40,047 bases of DNA from Phycisphaeraceae bacterium (GTDB lineage Bacteria > Planctomycetota > Phycisphaerae > Phycisphaerales > Phycisphaeraceae): NCBI GenBank assembly GCA_002686995.1, contig NYZC01000062.1, positions 1 through 40,047 on the forward strand. The letters are read 5' to 3'. Below are positions 19,441 through 28,458 of the stretch, one piece after another. The notes under the pieces are model-generated. The model saw nothing but the letters and a program-made list of their open reading frames with translations, did not search any database and was not told the DNA's origin. The translations under genes were made by a program, and so were the position numbers. The stretch's first letter is position 1; each line of letters opens with the position of its first letter.

Positions 19441-20343
19441 GTGCCTTCCGTCATCGATCAATACCTCGATCCCGGCATGATGAGCGCGCTGGGGCGCCTG
19501 CGGCTGACCAGCCGGCGCGTGGTCGAAGGCGCGATGACGGGAAGCCATCGCAGCCCGCTCAAGGGGTACAGCACCGAGTTCGCCGACCATCGTGAATACG
19601 TCAAGGGCGACGACCTGCGCCACCTCGACTGGAAGGTGCTGTCGCGCACGCAGCGATATTACATCAAGCGATACGAGGAAAGCACGACCCTGCGCGCGCA
19701 CGTCATCGTCGACTGCTCGGCGTCGATGGCGTATCCGCGCACGCCGCCGCGCGGCGCGATGACCAAGTATCGCTACGCGTGCCAGCTGGCCGCCGGTCTC
19801 GGCTTCGTGCTGATCCGCCAGCAGGATCCGGTCGGCCTGGTGCTGTTCAACGACGAGGTGGTGACGCAACTGCCTCCGATGTCGTCGCTGTCCCATCTGC
19901 GCCGCATGCTCGAAGCGCTCGACGCCACCGAGCCGTCGAGCCGAACCGAGACGGGCCGGGCGCTGCACACCGTGGTGGGCCTGCTCAAGCGGCGCGGCCT
20001 GGTGGTGATCATCAGCGACCTCATGGACGACCACGAGCAGGTCGCCCGCGCGCTGGCCCACCTGCGCCAGCGCGGCCACGACGCGATCGTCATTCAGGTG
20101 CTCGACGAGATGGAGTTGAGGTTCCCGTTCGAGAAGACGGTGAACCTGCGCGACATGGAGACGGGGCTCCGGCTCACGGTGCACGGCGCCGAGGTCGCGG
20201 CGGAATACGCCCGGCGGCTGAACGAGTTCCTCGACCAGCACAAGCGCAGCTGCTTCGAGCATCACTTCGACTACGTGCTGGCGAGCACCGCGACACCCTG
20301 CGAGACGCTGCTGACGGCGCTGCTGAGCCGGCGCCAGAGGTAG
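19441..20343 (+). CDS. DUF58 domain protein
   Basis: 300 aa from a GTG start. The DUF58 signature is present as STEFADHREYVKGDDLRHLD followed by WKVLSRTQ. A VWA-like half carries the metal-site motif DCSASM (D-x-S-x-S) at about residues 91-96, then ISDLMDD. Unlike the DUF58 protein at 1-650 it has no N-terminal membrane hairpin and is probably cytoplasmic. It precedes the BatA/VWA gene by 65 bases. In most genomes a MoxR gene stands directly upstream; here there is an MFS gene and a palindromic repeat instead, so it may rely on the MoxR at 922-1929 or another one elsewhere. Confidence 0.92.
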   Translation: MPSVIDQYLDPGMMSALGRLRLTSRRVVEGAMTGSHRSPLKGYSTEFADHREYVKGDDLRHLDWKVLSRTQRYYIKRYEESTTLRAHVIVDCSASMAYPRTPPRGAMTKYRYACQLAAGLGFVLIRQQDPVGLVLFNDEVVTQLPPMSSLSHLRRMLEALDATEPSSRTETGRALHTVVGLLKRRGLVVIISDLMDDHEQVARALAHLRQRGHDAIVIQVLDEMELRFPFEKTVNLRDMETGLRLTVHGAEVAAEYARRLNEFLDQHKRSCFEHHFDYVLASTATPCETLLTALLSRRQR

Positions 20344-20408
20344 GCGCCTATCCGCGCCGAATCGCAACGCGCTTCGAAGCGCGGCCACTTCGGCTACAAC
20401 TGGTTTTC

Positions 20409-22616
20409 ATGCTCTTCGCCGCTCCGCTCATGCTCGCCGGTCTCGCGGCCCTCGCGCTGCCGATCATCGTGCACCTGCTCGATCGGTCCCGGACCGCGCC
20501 GGTGGACTGGCCCACGCTCCGGTTCCTCGCGGCCGTGAGCCGGCAGGCGACGCAGCGACGGCGCGTCAAGCAGCTGATCGTTCTGACGATGCGCCTGCTG
20601 CTGCTTGGCCTGATCGCCCTGGCCATGGCCATGCCATACGCGCGCGGCGAGGGTGCCGCGGACGATCCCGGCCTGCCGCTGACGCTCGTGATCGTGCTCG
20701 ACCATTCCTACAGCATGGGCTACCGCGATCGCAGCGCCACGCGCAGTCACTTCGACCGTGCCCGATCGATCGCGCTCGATCGCGTCAACGAGCTTTCGAT
20801 GACCGACGAAGTCGGACTCGTGCTGGCCGGCGATCGCGCCCAGGTCCTGACCGAGCTTCCGACGCGCGATCACGCGCAGGTGGCGCGGCTCATCGAGACG
20901 GTCGAGCTGTCGCAACGATCGACGCACTACGGCGAGGCACTTTCCGCCGCGCTCTCGCTTGCCGCGCTCGACGCGTCCTCGACCCGGACCGAGGGCGAAG
21001 AAGGCATCACGACGGTCACCGAGCGGCGGCGCGCGCGGCGCCAGGTCATGGTGCTGGGCGATCTGCAGGCCGCCGGATGGAAATCGGCGCTGAACGACGA
21101 GCGGCTGGCACAGGCCGAGCCCGAGGTCGCGCTGCACGTCGTCGACGTGACGTCCCGCCGGCCGGGCGACCCCGAGGATCTCGCGACGCACCTGCCCAAC
21201 CGGTTCGTCCGACGGATCCGGGCCGAGAAGCGCGGCGCCCGCATTCGCGTGCATGTCGACATCGGCGGTCAGGTCGACGCGACCGGCTCGACCCGCGTGA
21301 CGCTGTACATCGACAACCAGACGGTCGGCAGCCCGCGGGCCCTCGATCCCGGCCGTCGACGGGTGAGCTTCGACATCGACGCGCCCGCGCCGGGCGTTCA
21401 TCAGGGCCGCGCCGAGATCGAAGCGGACGCGCTGCCGATCGACGACCGCATGGACTTCGTCCTGCGCCTGGTCGGCGACCAGCGTCTCACCATCGTCGAC
21501 GGTGACCCGTCCGACGTGCCGCATCTGTCGGAGACTTACTATCTCGACGCGGCGCTGCGCAGCAGCGGTCAGACCCGCGCGATCGAGCACTACCGCGTGG
21601 CGGACCTTTCGAACCGCCCGCTGGACCATCGCGGCGGGCTCATGCTCTGCCACGTGTCGCGCCTCGAGGGTTCGGCGCTGACGCGCATCGAGAACTTCCT
21701 GCGGCGCGGCGGCAGCGTGTTCGTGTCGCTCGGAGCCCGGGTCGATCCGGAGCACCTCAACCGCGACTGGCGGTTCCTTCCCGCGACGCTGGGTCCGCCG
21801 ACCGGTGGCGGCGCAGCCCGAGCCTGGTCGCTCGTGGTCGAGGAGGCCGATCACCCGCTCGTCCGGGGGCTGGATCTCTCGGCCACGCGCTTCTTCAGCT
21901 TCTTCACCACCGGGCCGCAGCGCCTGCGGCCGGACGCGCAGATCATCGCGTCGTATTCGAACGGCCCCGCAGCGCTCATCGAGGGATCGTTCGAGTCCGG
22001 CGGGCGTGTCGTGCTGCTGACCGGCAGCATCGACGCCGAGGGGTCGAACCTTCCGCTGCGGCGCGTCTTCGTCCCCTTCGTCGACCGCCTTGCCGATCAC
22101 CTGACGACGCCCCGTCTCGACGGACGGCACGCCGTGCTCGGTCAGCCCGTCCGGTTCGAGGGCCCCGCGGCGCTCGCGTCGCAGTCGCTCGTCGTCACCG
22201 ATCCGCAGGACGCGAGCCACAAGGTCGAGGCCGTCGTCGACCGGGCAGCCGACCGGGCCGTCGCCACCTTCGGACCGGTCGCGTCGCTGGGCGTCCACCG
22301 CGTCGAGGGCGATGCGCTGTTCGACCACGGCAGCGCGTTCGCCGCGCAGCTCGACACGCGCGAGTCGAACCTGGAAACGGTCCAACCGGATCGCATCCGC
22401 GACGGATTCGGCGATCGACGCGTACTCGTCTCGCGCAGCGCCTCGGCGTCATCACTGACCGACGATAAGTCGGGCGCGCAGACCCGCCGCCGCGCGTACT
22501 GGCCCCTGCTCCTGCTGCTCGGGCTGCTGGCGTTCGTGGCCGAAACCATCGCGGCCAACCTCATGACGCGCCGCCGCACGGTCGCGCCACCGCCGACGAC
22601 GCAGTACCTGGGTTGA
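20409..22616 (+). CDS. BatA/VWA-domain membrane protein
   Basis: 735 aa from ATG 20409. The N-terminus matches the BatA aerotolerance domain: two membrane segments around LMLAGLAALALPIIVHLLDR and LIVLTMRLLLLGLIALAMAM. A VWA domain follows with metal-site motif DHSYS (about residue 99), then a long exported region with a CARDB/GATase-like beta section (DQRLTIVDGD, FLRRGGSVFVSLG). A single C-terminal membrane helix (YWPLLLLLGLLAFVAETIA) and a short basic tail close the protein. Together with DUF58 and MoxR such proteins form an envelope module of uncertain function. The upstream open frame is a shadow of the DUF58 gene. Confidence 0.9.
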   Translation: MLFAAPLMLAGLAALALPIIVHLLDRSRTAPVDWPTLRFLAAVSRQATQRRRVKQLIVLTMRLLLLGLIALAMAMPYARGEGAADDPGLPLTLVIVLDHSYSMGYRDRSATRSHFDRARSIALDRVNELSMTDEVGLVLAGDRAQVLTELPTRDHAQVARLIETVELSQRSTHYGEALSAALSLAALDASSTRTEGEEGITTVTERRRARRQVMVLGDLQAAGWKSALNDERLAQAEPEVALHVVDVTSRRPGDPEDLATHLPNRFVRRIRAEKRGARIRVHVDIGGQVDATGSTRVTLYIDNQTVGSPRALDPGRRRVSFDIDAPAPGVHQGRAEIEADALPIDDRMDFVLRLVGDQRLTIVDGDPSDVPHLSETYYLDAALRSSGQTRAIEHYRVADLSNRPLDHRGGLMLCHVSRLEGSALTRIENFLRRGGSVFVSLGARVDPEHLNRDWRFLPATLGPPTGGGAARAWSLVVEEADHPLVRGLDLSATRFFSFFTTGPQRLRPDAQIIASYSNGPAALIEGSFESGGRVVLLTGSIDAEGSNLPLRRVFVPFVDRLADHLTTPRLDGRHAVLGQPVRFEGPAALASQSLVVTDPQDASHKVEAVVDRAADRAVATFGPVASLGVHRVEGDALFDHGSAFAAQLDTRESNLETVQPDRIRDGFGDRRVLVSRSASASSLTDDKSGAQTRRRAYWPLLLLLGLLAFVAETIAANLMTRRRTVAPPPTTQYLG

Positions 22617-22749
22617 GTCACGGCGCGCGAGGCGCTCACGCCATGCGGATATCTCACGGGGACATCGAGTCACGGAGACGGAAGCAAGTCGCAGACATTG
22701 ACAACACCGCGCGCCAGCACGACACTTCAACTCGCGACCGAGCTCACCC

Positions 22750-22837
22750 GGTGGGGTGGCAGAGCGGTTGAATGCACCGGTCTTGAAAACCGGCGTGGCC
22801 CCTTGGGTCACCGTGGGTTCGAATCCCACCCCCACCG
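22750..22837 (+). tRNA. tRNA-Ser(UGA)
   Basis: Complete 88-base cloverleaf: acceptor GGTGGGG (22750-22756) pairs with CCCCACC (22830-22836), discriminator G 22837. The anticodon stem CCGGT/ACCGG encloses CTTGAAA, anticodon TGA. There is a long variable arm of the serine type, and the T arm is GTGGG-TTCGAAT-CCCAC. CCA is not encoded. Its 3' part (22778-22837) is repeated at 38700-38759, making it the target of a genomic island. Confidence 0.95.
22778..22837 (+). other. Left attachment-site repeat (attL) in tRNA-Ser
   Basis: 60 bases from the anticodon stem to the discriminator base. They are identical to 38700-38759 except for one A/G difference in the variable region. Direct orientation, one copy completing the tRNA and one at the distal end, is the classic footprint of site-specific integration into a tRNA 3' end. 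Confidence 0.9.
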
Positions 22838-22851
22838 TTTCCTTCCACCAC

Positions 22852-22874
22852 AAGCCCTTGTGAAACAAGGGCTT
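22852..22874. repeat. Hairpin beside tRNA-Ser, shared with the tRNA-Leu scar
   Basis: AAGCCCTTG (22852-22860) pairs with CAAGGGCTT (22866-22874) around TGAAA. The inner 17 bases (22855-22871) match 30688-30704 at 15 of 17 positions. No T-tract follows. It lies within the recombinase reading frame, between the catalytic region and the tRNA. Confidence 0.8.
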
Positions 22875-23301
22875 CGGAGTCATCGCGGCCAGGCGCTTCA
22901 TCGTTGCCTGCACGCTTGACTCGTTCTGTTTCGGTCGTATTTGGACGCTGTGGGCCATCTGAATCCGGACAGTATCGCGGACAGCGCCGATCGAACGTAC
23001 CGGTCTTGACCATTGCAGTATTGACCGGTTCCAGTTCCGGAAGCGCGTTGATGGCTGCCGTTTTTCGGTCACCGGTCGAGTGTGCATATCTCCCGATCGT
23101 CAGTGTCGGCGTGCTGTGCCGTGCGAGCTCCTGGACCGTCTTCACGGTTGCGCCGCTGTTTGCCACGTTCGTGATGAACGTGTGACGCAGAGCGTGGAAG
23201 TCCAGAACTCGCCCTTCCGCATCCTTGTAGCCCATGACTGGCGCCAGAGTGAGTGTGGCGCTATGCTGCACGCGGCAATAACGCCGACAAGGAGATCTGT
23301 C

Positions 23302-23595
23302 ATGGCGCTTGGGATCCGAAGACTACTCGCCGTAAGTTTGGTCGGTGGTGTATTTCTGATGGGCAACATCATGCTACTCGCTCATTGGTTCGACTCGATC
23401 GGTGCCGTTGATTTTGCCAACGCAGTTCGTGAACAGTTCCTGACTGGCACAGCCATTACGATCATTGTGGCGCTGCTCATTTTGCTCGTGCATCCGGGAG
23501 CTGAATCGGATCGTATTCTGCGTCAGTGCCCTGTTTGCAATCATCGACTGTTCTGTCGCGGAAGCTTCTGCAGTGAGTGCGGCAGCAAATGGTGA
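23302..23595 (+). CDS. Small membrane protein with C-terminal zinc ribbon
   Basis: 97 aa. A strong Shine-Dalgarno (AAGGAGA) stands 6 bases before the ATG and decides this start over longer frames. Two membrane segments (about 7-28 and 48-65, GTAITIIVALLILLVHPG) are followed by a zinc ribbon with two CxxC-type pairs (CPVCNHRLFC and CSEC). No family recognised. It is the first island gene inside the integrase remnant, on the opposite strand; its GC is lower than that of the core genes. Confidence 0.75.
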   Translation: MALGIRRLLAVSLVGGVFLMGNIMLLAHWFDSIGAVDFANAVREQFLTGTAITIIVALLILLVHPGAESDRILRQCPVCNHRLFCRGSFCSECGSKW

Positions 23596-23827
23596 ACTCT
23601 TGAGATCAGTTGCGTTCTGATCAGGTCTTTATCATTGGCAATGCTATGTGACGGGGTTGGGCCTCGAGTCCAATCTCCGGCCTGCTTGGAGATTCAGATG
23701 GAGTTTCTCCCCTTCCGTGCGACGACTCGCCCAGCGTCCCGAAGGCGCCTGGGCGCACACGTGAAGGCTCCCGGTGCCACGGATGCAGCTGAAAGTGCAC
23801 GGACGCTGATTGACGTTGAGTAGCGAG

Positions 23828-24199
23828 TTAGAACTCGTACCCCATCCGGATCCAGTAGTGCCAGTCCTCGACCGCTTGCTTCGTCCGCTCGTCTGTGTTA
23901 CGAATCGGTGTCAATTGGGATAGGGGCACGGCTAGGCCATCTCCGTGAATAGTCACGAACATCTCGTGCTGGCACTCGTTCTCGGGCGGCAATCCAATGA
24001 CATCGACCTCATCCTTGACACGCAACGGCGAAATAGCGCGCTTCGTGATGCAGCTCGCTGTGAACGGAAACTGAAGTCGATCCTCCAGGTAGTAGTACCA
24101 ACCCAGCGCACGTTCGATTTCATCGCAGGCGTCAACAACGATCTCCATCGTGATGCGGTCTTCGCGCTTCTTGTCGCATTTTTTTTTGGTCTTTGCCAC
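23828..24199 (-). CDS. Conserved protein, 'calcium-binding protein'-like family
   Basis: 123 aa from a GTG at 24199. The body matches a small family usually labelled calcium-binding protein in databases: ALGWYYYLEDRLQFPF, the middle VKDEVDVIGLPPENEC, then LAVPLSQLTPI and DWHYWIRMGYEF at the C-terminus. I see no EF-hand, so the label should not be taken as function. Very near the start is a run of nine A (coding three Lys), a possible slippage site. ATG 24148 is an alternative start, but the basic KTKKKCDKKRED segment before it also looks like family sequence. It sits 35 bases after the next upstream gene and probably shares its transcript. Confidence 0.75.
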   Translation of the reverse strand: MAKTKKKCDKKREDRITMEIVVDACDEIERALGWYYYLEDRLQFPFTASCITKRAISPLRVKDEVDVIGLPPENECQHEMFVTIHGDGLAVPLSQLTPIRNTDERTKQAVEDWHYWIRMGYEF

Positions 24200-24234
24200 T
24201 GCATACGTCCAAAGGCCACGTCGTCGGTCATTGT

Positions 24235-24876
24235 TTACACCAAATCGAAGAAACTGTCCTTGCCCAGATGTCTTATGTAGTATGTCGCTGCCGCGGCCAG
24301 CTGCATGACATCGAGGGTGTGCCACCCACCCTCGCCACGGTAGGTCATTCGCGCGACCATGAACCGCCGGTCCTTCTTGTCGATCAGCTTGAATTGAAGG
24401 ACGGGCGCATATCGCATCGTTCGCTCGATCCCTGAACGAAACTGTTCTTGGCGGTCACGAAAACATTGGTCAAAGGCGTCGTCGCCCAACTGCTTGCGAA
24501 CCATCCCCTCCAATTGCCTGCCGATTCCACTGGGCAGCATGCTCGATGGAGCGAATCGCGATGCGATCGCGGCTGGATCGCGATCGGGTTCAAAGACGGT
24601 AATGTGGTCATCTTTTACTTCCAGCCGATATGCATCAAGGCCCTGTCGTTCAAGAGCTGACTGAACAACAGCTTCTTCCTCGGCAGTGATTTCTCGGGGC
24701 CGGGCACGGCGCACTGATGCTTGGCCGTTCACATTTTCCACAACCTCGTATCCCGGCGGCATGTTAGACAGCGCGCCCTCGGCCGAGCGTTTGAGTGTGT
24801 AGCGCATCTTGCCACTGCCGGCGATGCGGCCGTGAAGGTAGTAGATGACGCCTTTGCGACTGGTGTACTGAAACAT
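24235..24876 (-). CDS. Conserved hypothetical protein
   Basis: 213 aa, soluble, no signal peptide or membrane segment. The N-terminal segment (YTSRKGVIYYLHGRI, then MRYTLKRSAEGALSNMPPGY) reads like a small beta-sheet module that handles formatted residues, followed by a charged linker (RPREITAEEEAVVQSALERQ) and a mixed alpha/beta C-terminal half. I do not recognise a functional domain. The ATG at 24876 starts the frame cleanly. It is probably cotranscribed with the gene ending at 23828. About 200 bases upstream (24877-25078) hold nothing I can identify. Confidence 0.65.
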   Translation of the reverse strand: MFQYTSRKGVIYYLHGRIAGSGKMRYTLKRSAEGALSNMPPGYEVVENVNGQASVRRARPREITAEEEAVVQSALERQGLDAYRLEVKDDHITVFEPDRDPAAIASRFAPSSMLPSGIGRQLEGMVRKQLGDDAFDQCFRDRQEQFRSGIERTMRYAPVLQFKLIDKKDRRFMVARMTYRGEGGWHTLDVMQLAAAATYYIRHLGKDSFFDLV

Positions 24877-25078
24877 CGTTTATCTCAATGACCGGATGAT
24901 CCCGGGCTCTCTTGGCCAGAGACCGTCCCAGTCCGGATACTTTCATCGTAACCGGCCTCCGCAGCCATGGCGATTTCGACCGGTTGCATCAAGTTCGCGC
25001 GACCGTGGTGACCGCTTGTCTGGTAACGCGGTGCAGTAAGATGGCTCCAGCGCGCCGCCAAACCGCATGTGCCAATGA

Positions 25079-27121
25079 TCACTGATTGCCCTCCTCCTTC
25101 CGCTCGATGCGAACCATCCGGAAGGCGTTTGCGGGCACCGACACCAGAAACGGTCCGGCAAACGGCGCGTTCGTGAGTGCGTCGTGCATCACACATGGAC
25201 CGAGATGACCAGCGAGGCGCTTTTCATGGATCCGGGCCTGGATCGGATGATCGGCCCAGTTGGCCAGAACCGCCAGTAGGGCCCCGTCACCGTTGCGCTG
25301 CCAGAGGCAAACGATCAGATCTTCGCCGGGCGCGGGTTTGCCGCCGATGTCAAACCAGGGCGGCAATTCATGTGGCCGGTAAAATGTCACTTGCTCCTTG
25401 CCGAGCCCGAAGTCCAGGCGGGCCTGCGTCGCCGCGGTCGCCGGCGTTCCGTCCAGCCAACCATGAGCTCCCCAGACCATCTGGCCCCATGGCAGCACCC
25501 TCGACAGGATCCAGTGAGACCAGTCGCCGTCGGTTCGCACGCCGATCGAGCTTAGGTACGAAGGTACGGCCCCGACCTGATGGCCGGTCCCGGTGATCTG
25601 CATGTACGTCCGGCTGAACCGGCGAAATAGCTTCTCGCGTGGATAGTGTTTCGCGTTTCGCCACGGCTCGCCGTCGGAGTAGACGTCGACCCAGGCGAGC
25701 TGGATGGGATTGAACGTCCGGGAGGTGTGTTCCCAGATCAGGCCGTTTGGCTTGTGCTTCTTGACGATGGTATAGAGGCGTTTGTGCAGGTCGCGTACGG
25801 CGAAGAACGGGTAGGTCCGTGTTCCGCCGGCGGCACAACCGTGTCGTGTGTTGTAGCACCAGTACGGACCGGGATTGTCAATGTACAGCCCATCGACGTC
25901 GAGGTGCGTGACGACCTGCTCGACCGCCCAGGCCATGAAGTCGGCGAATCCGCTGGCCGGACAACACGCCCCGGCCCCGACGAGCCCCGAACCGGTCTTC
26001 CACTCCTCCCCTTTAAGAATGTCGGCGGCCATGAACCAGTCGGAGAAATTTCGCTTGACCACCTTGGCCTCAATGCCAGTGGCCGAAGTGGTGATGTAGT
26101 ACATGATACGACGCCCGGCGCGGTGCGCGTTCTCAACCATCTCCCGCGTCTTGGTAAAGTCGCTAGGTTGCGGGTAGCTGAAGTACTTCTGCGCCGGCGG
26201 GTTGTGCCATGTCCAGCTGATCCTGGTGCCCGGCAGTGAGCCGACAATGATGCTCCAGCGATCAGGAGGCATCGGCTTGGCCGGTGTCGCCATGATGCCG
26301 AAGCGAAGACGCAGCGGGGCGCCGAGTTCACGAGATTCGCTGATGATCCGCATCGTGAGCGACAACGCCTCGGCACCGCGCTCGAATCGGATGGCGCCTT
26401 TCTGTGGCGAAGACCAGCCGTCCGAACTCTCGGTCACGATTGTCAGCCCGACGTCATGATTGCCGACCCAGACCAGCGGCAACCAGGGATAGTCGACAGG
26501 CGCCCCCGGCTTGGTCGGCGAGCGTTCGTACACCTCCGACGCCCAGCGCGCTTCGAGATGATGAAAGATCGACGCCTCGGGACGGAAGGCAAACACCAGA
26601 TGCAGCCCGTCGATGGTGACCGGTTCGTCGCTCGACAACGACAAGTCAGTTCTGAAAAGGCCGTCGTACTCGATCCACCCCGTGGTCCTGATCTGAAGGC
26701 CACCCACGTCGGACTCACCGCGATGCTCGATACGGTCTTCAGCGAGGGAAGGAAACGTGACGTTCTTCGCCTTCGCTTCCAGCCATTGCCCATCCTTCTT
26801 CAACAGAAGTTTGACCGGACCGGCCAGAAGTCTTTGGCCCTGACTGCTGACCGCCGTGGGGAAAAGTTCCTCAAGCGCGTACGTTCGCCCCCAGCAACTC
26901 ACAAGGCTGTCTTGCTTCACCAAGGGCTTGTAGGGCGGCATGACCCGAGCAGTGATGCCCGCCGCGGCCGTCCGCCAGGGTTCGGCCGGATCGTCCAACT
27001 CGTACGTGCTCACGACCGGTCCGGCCACGGACATGGCTGCCGGCAACAGGACGGCAAGAGACATCAATACGATCCATGCGTGCGGTCGACCGCTCAAATT
27101 CGGTGTGGTTCGGGACAACAT
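25079..27121 (-). CDS. Secreted glycoside hydrolase-like protein (DUF6067/GH123-like)
   Basis: 680 aa from ATG 27121 (a TTG 54 bases upstream gives a longer frame without signal features). A signal peptide (AWIVLMSLAVLLPAAMSVAG) is followed by a beta-sandwich N-terminal region. Then comes a stretch typical of glycoside-hydrolase-domain proteins (RFGIMATPAKPMPPDRW) and a barrel-like half with RIMYYITTSATGI, DVDGLYIDNPGPYW and LIWEHTSRTFN. The paired acidic residues around DVDGLYIDN are plausible catalytic positions. The family assignment rests on overall resemblance, so substrate and even catalysis remain uncertain. It belongs to the island's secreted cargo and lies downstream of a small membrane protein and an Asp-box protein on the same strand. 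Confidence 0.65.
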   Translation of the reverse strand: MLSRTTPNLSGRPHAWIVLMSLAVLLPAAMSVAGPVVSTYELDDPAEPWRTAAAGITARVMPPYKPLVKQDSLVSCWGRTYALEELFPTAVSSQGQRLLAGPVKLLLKKDGQWLEAKAKNVTFPSLAEDRIEHRGESDVGGLQIRTTGWIEYDGLFRTDLSLSSDEPVTIDGLHLVFAFRPEASIFHHLEARWASEVYERSPTKPGAPVDYPWLPLVWVGNHDVGLTIVTESSDGWSSPQKGAIRFERGAEALSLTMRIISESRELGAPLRLRFGIMATPAKPMPPDRWSIIVGSLPGTRISWTWHNPPAQKYFSYPQPSDFTKTREMVENAHRAGRRIMYYITTSATGIEAKVVKRNFSDWFMAADILKGEEWKTGSGLVGAGACCPASGFADFMAWAVEQVVTHLDVDGLYIDNPGPYWCYNTRHGCAAGGTRTYPFFAVRDLHKRLYTIVKKHKPNGLIWEHTSRTFNPIQLAWVDVYSDGEPWRNAKHYPREKLFRRFSRTYMQITGTGHQVGAVPSYLSSIGVRTDGDWSHWILSRVLPWGQMVWGAHGWLDGTPATAATQARLDFGLGKEQVTFYRPHELPPWFDIGGKPAPGEDLIVCLWQRNGDGALLAVLANWADHPIQARIHEKRLAGHLGPCVMHDALTNAPFAGPFLVSVPANAFRMVRIERKEEGNQ

Positions 27122-27161
27122 GGCGAGACCCAAGTCACTGCTCCATGGCAACGGCCTGCGC

Positions 27162-27443
27162 TCAGGTCGTAGCAACCGGCGGCTTGCAGCAGCAAGCCAC
27201 GAAGTTGTACAGCCAGGCGAAGATCAGACCGCCCACGGCACCGTCAATGATGGCATAAAGCGTGCCGACAATTACGCTGCCGATGGTGCCTGAAGCATGG
27301 TAGCCGGGGTAGATCGAAGCGACGACTTCCAGGAATGCGCCGCCGTACGACGGCCAGATGAGATTCGCCAACCCGACCAGGAGAACGGCGCCGCCCCAGA
27401 GGATTGCCACCGTAGTCGCCAATGCGCGGATCGACAGTTTCAT
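27162..27443 (-). CDS. Small membrane protein (holin-annotated family)
   Basis: 93 aa. AAGGAGA stands 7 bases before the ATG at 27443, which fixes the start. Two strong membrane segments: ATTVAILWGGAVLLVGLANL and about GSVIVGTLYAIIDGAVGGLI, then AWLYNFVACCCKPP with three consecutive Cys at the end. It resembles a widespread small family annotated as bacteriophage holin (pattern YPGY then DGAxGGxIxAWLYN), but nothing phage-like surrounds it, so a holin role is doubtful. It lies 22 bases after the Asp-box gene and 40 before the hydrolase-like gene; the three are likely one transcript. Confidence 0.75.
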   Translation of the reverse strand: MKLSIRALATTVAILWGGAVLLVGLANLIWPSYGGAFLEVVASIYPGYHASGTIGSVIVGTLYAIIDGAVGGLIFAWLYNFVACCCKPPVATT

Positions 27444-27465
27444 GGTCAGGTCTCCTTGATATGGG

Positions 27466-28392
27466 TCACGCACACGTAATCAGCGTAATTGGTTCATGAA
27501 CTGTCCAGGCGGTGGTCCAGTTTTGAGCACGATCATCGCTGACAATGAGCATGTCATCCACGGCAGCCCAAGCCCTGCCTTGCAGGTCATAGCTGATTTG
27601 GGACGTGTCAATGTTGCGTTCGCAGCTTGCCGGGAAGCCATCGACCACGTGTGTCCAGTGCCGACCGGAATTATCGCTGCGATACAAGCGCCCATCACCG
27701 CCACGAGGTCCATTGCTCACGCTGGCCAGCAGGCAGGCCGGATCGTTGGGATGCACGGCGATCGCCCTTCCGTATCGCGCGTGGAGGCCATTCGCCCGGT
27801 GTGCCCAGGACCGGCCACGATCCTCGCTGACGTACACCGCGTTGGCGGTATTGGCGTAGACGGTTGCCGGTGCGGCCGGACAGGTCGCGACCTGATGCAC
27901 ATCCTCGTGCAGCGAAGGGTTGACTGGTTCCCAGGTGCGACCGGCGTCTTCTGATCTCATGATGCTGCCGACGTGGATGTCGGCGTACACGGTGCGGCCG
28001 TCGGAACTGGCCGCAAGACTTCGGATCGCAGGAGGACCGCCCCAGGGCGTGTGCCAGTCCCTACGGCAAGTAAGCTCGTCGAACGGTACAACGCGGCGAG
28101 CGGTACCGGAGTCTTCGTCGAATTCGTACAGATGGGCCCCTTCAGTGCCGATCAGGGCGCGAAGTGGCATGAGGTCGGTTATGAGCAGAGCGGTGATCCG
28201 TTCATCTAAATCAAGGTCGAAACCACGGTATCTATTGGCCTGGCGCACCAGAAGATGGTCGTCGCGTGCGATCAGGCCAATGTCATCGCATTCGGCAAGC
28301 GCTCGTACATCACCTATGTCACTGATAGAAACCGGCTCGCCAGCGACTGGTGAGCTCCACGTGAAGGCGACATTCTTTGTTGCGATCAGCAT
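27466..28392 (-). CDS. BNR/Asp-box repeat beta-propeller protein
   Basis: 308 aa. Four Asp-box motifs of the S-x-D-x-G-x-x-W type are visible: SEDAGRTWE, SEDRGRSWA, SDNSGRHWT and the weaker SDDRAQNWT, spaced 40-50 residues apart, as in sialidase or sortilin-type propellers. No signal peptide is evident; the N-terminus (LIATKNVAFTWSSP) begins directly with a beta strand, so it may be intracellular. No catalytic residues were recognised and only part of a propeller seems to carry the boxes. It heads a minus-strand set with the holin-like and hydrolase-like genes. The gene on the other side (28459) is divergent. Confidence 0.75.
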   Translation of the reverse strand: MLIATKNVAFTWSSPVAGEPVSISDIGDVRALAECDDIGLIARDDHLLVRQANRYRGFDLDLDERITALLITDLMPLRALIGTEGAHLYEFDEDSGTARRVVPFDELTCRRDWHTPWGGPPAIRSLAASSDGRTVYADIHVGSIMRSEDAGRTWEPVNPSLHEDVHQVATCPAAPATVYANTANAVYVSEDRGRSWAHRANGLHARYGRAIAVHPNDPACLLASVSNGPRGGDGRLYRSDNSGRHWTHVVDGFPASCERNIDTSQISYDLQGRAWAAVDDMLIVSDDRAQNWTTAWTVHEPITLITCA

Positions 28393-28458
28393 GACATCTT
28401 TATCTTATGCACGCTTGCAAAAGGGTGTCGCCACGTTCAAATGACGAGGCGACACGAG

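Larger units (their letters stand above)
22744..23271 (-). pseudogene. Tyrosine recombinase (integrase) C-terminal fragment reading into tRNA-Ser
   Basis: The minus-strand frame begins inside a catalytic domain. It keeps the HxxR box (DFHALRHTFITNVANSGA), the following LARHSTPTLT His, and the nucleophile Tyr in GRYAHSTGDR. The N-terminal 200-plus residues, including the first catalytic Arg, are missing, and 23302 onward is an unrelated gene, so this is a truncated remnant. After the active site comes a Pro/Arg-rich linker (RRCPRYCPDSDG). The frame then runs without a stop through a hairpin (22852-22874) and through the tRNA-Ser in antisense, where it reads GGGGIRTHGDPRG. Running into the target tRNA is common for integrases beside their att site. 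It marks the left end of the island. Confidence 0.85.

Noticed and set aside
22852..22874. Rho-independent terminator of tRNA-Ser
   Set aside because: The stem is good but no T-tract follows on either strand, and the same stem recurs at the tRNA-Leu scar, which suggests another role.
23635..23823. 62-aa plus ORF
   Set aside because: No ribosome site, no domain features and odd composition; the 23600-23827 stretch appears non-coding.
27162..27443. Prophage holin as evidence of a phage
   Set aside because: No lysin, capsid, portal or terminase genes are present; the family name alone is weak.
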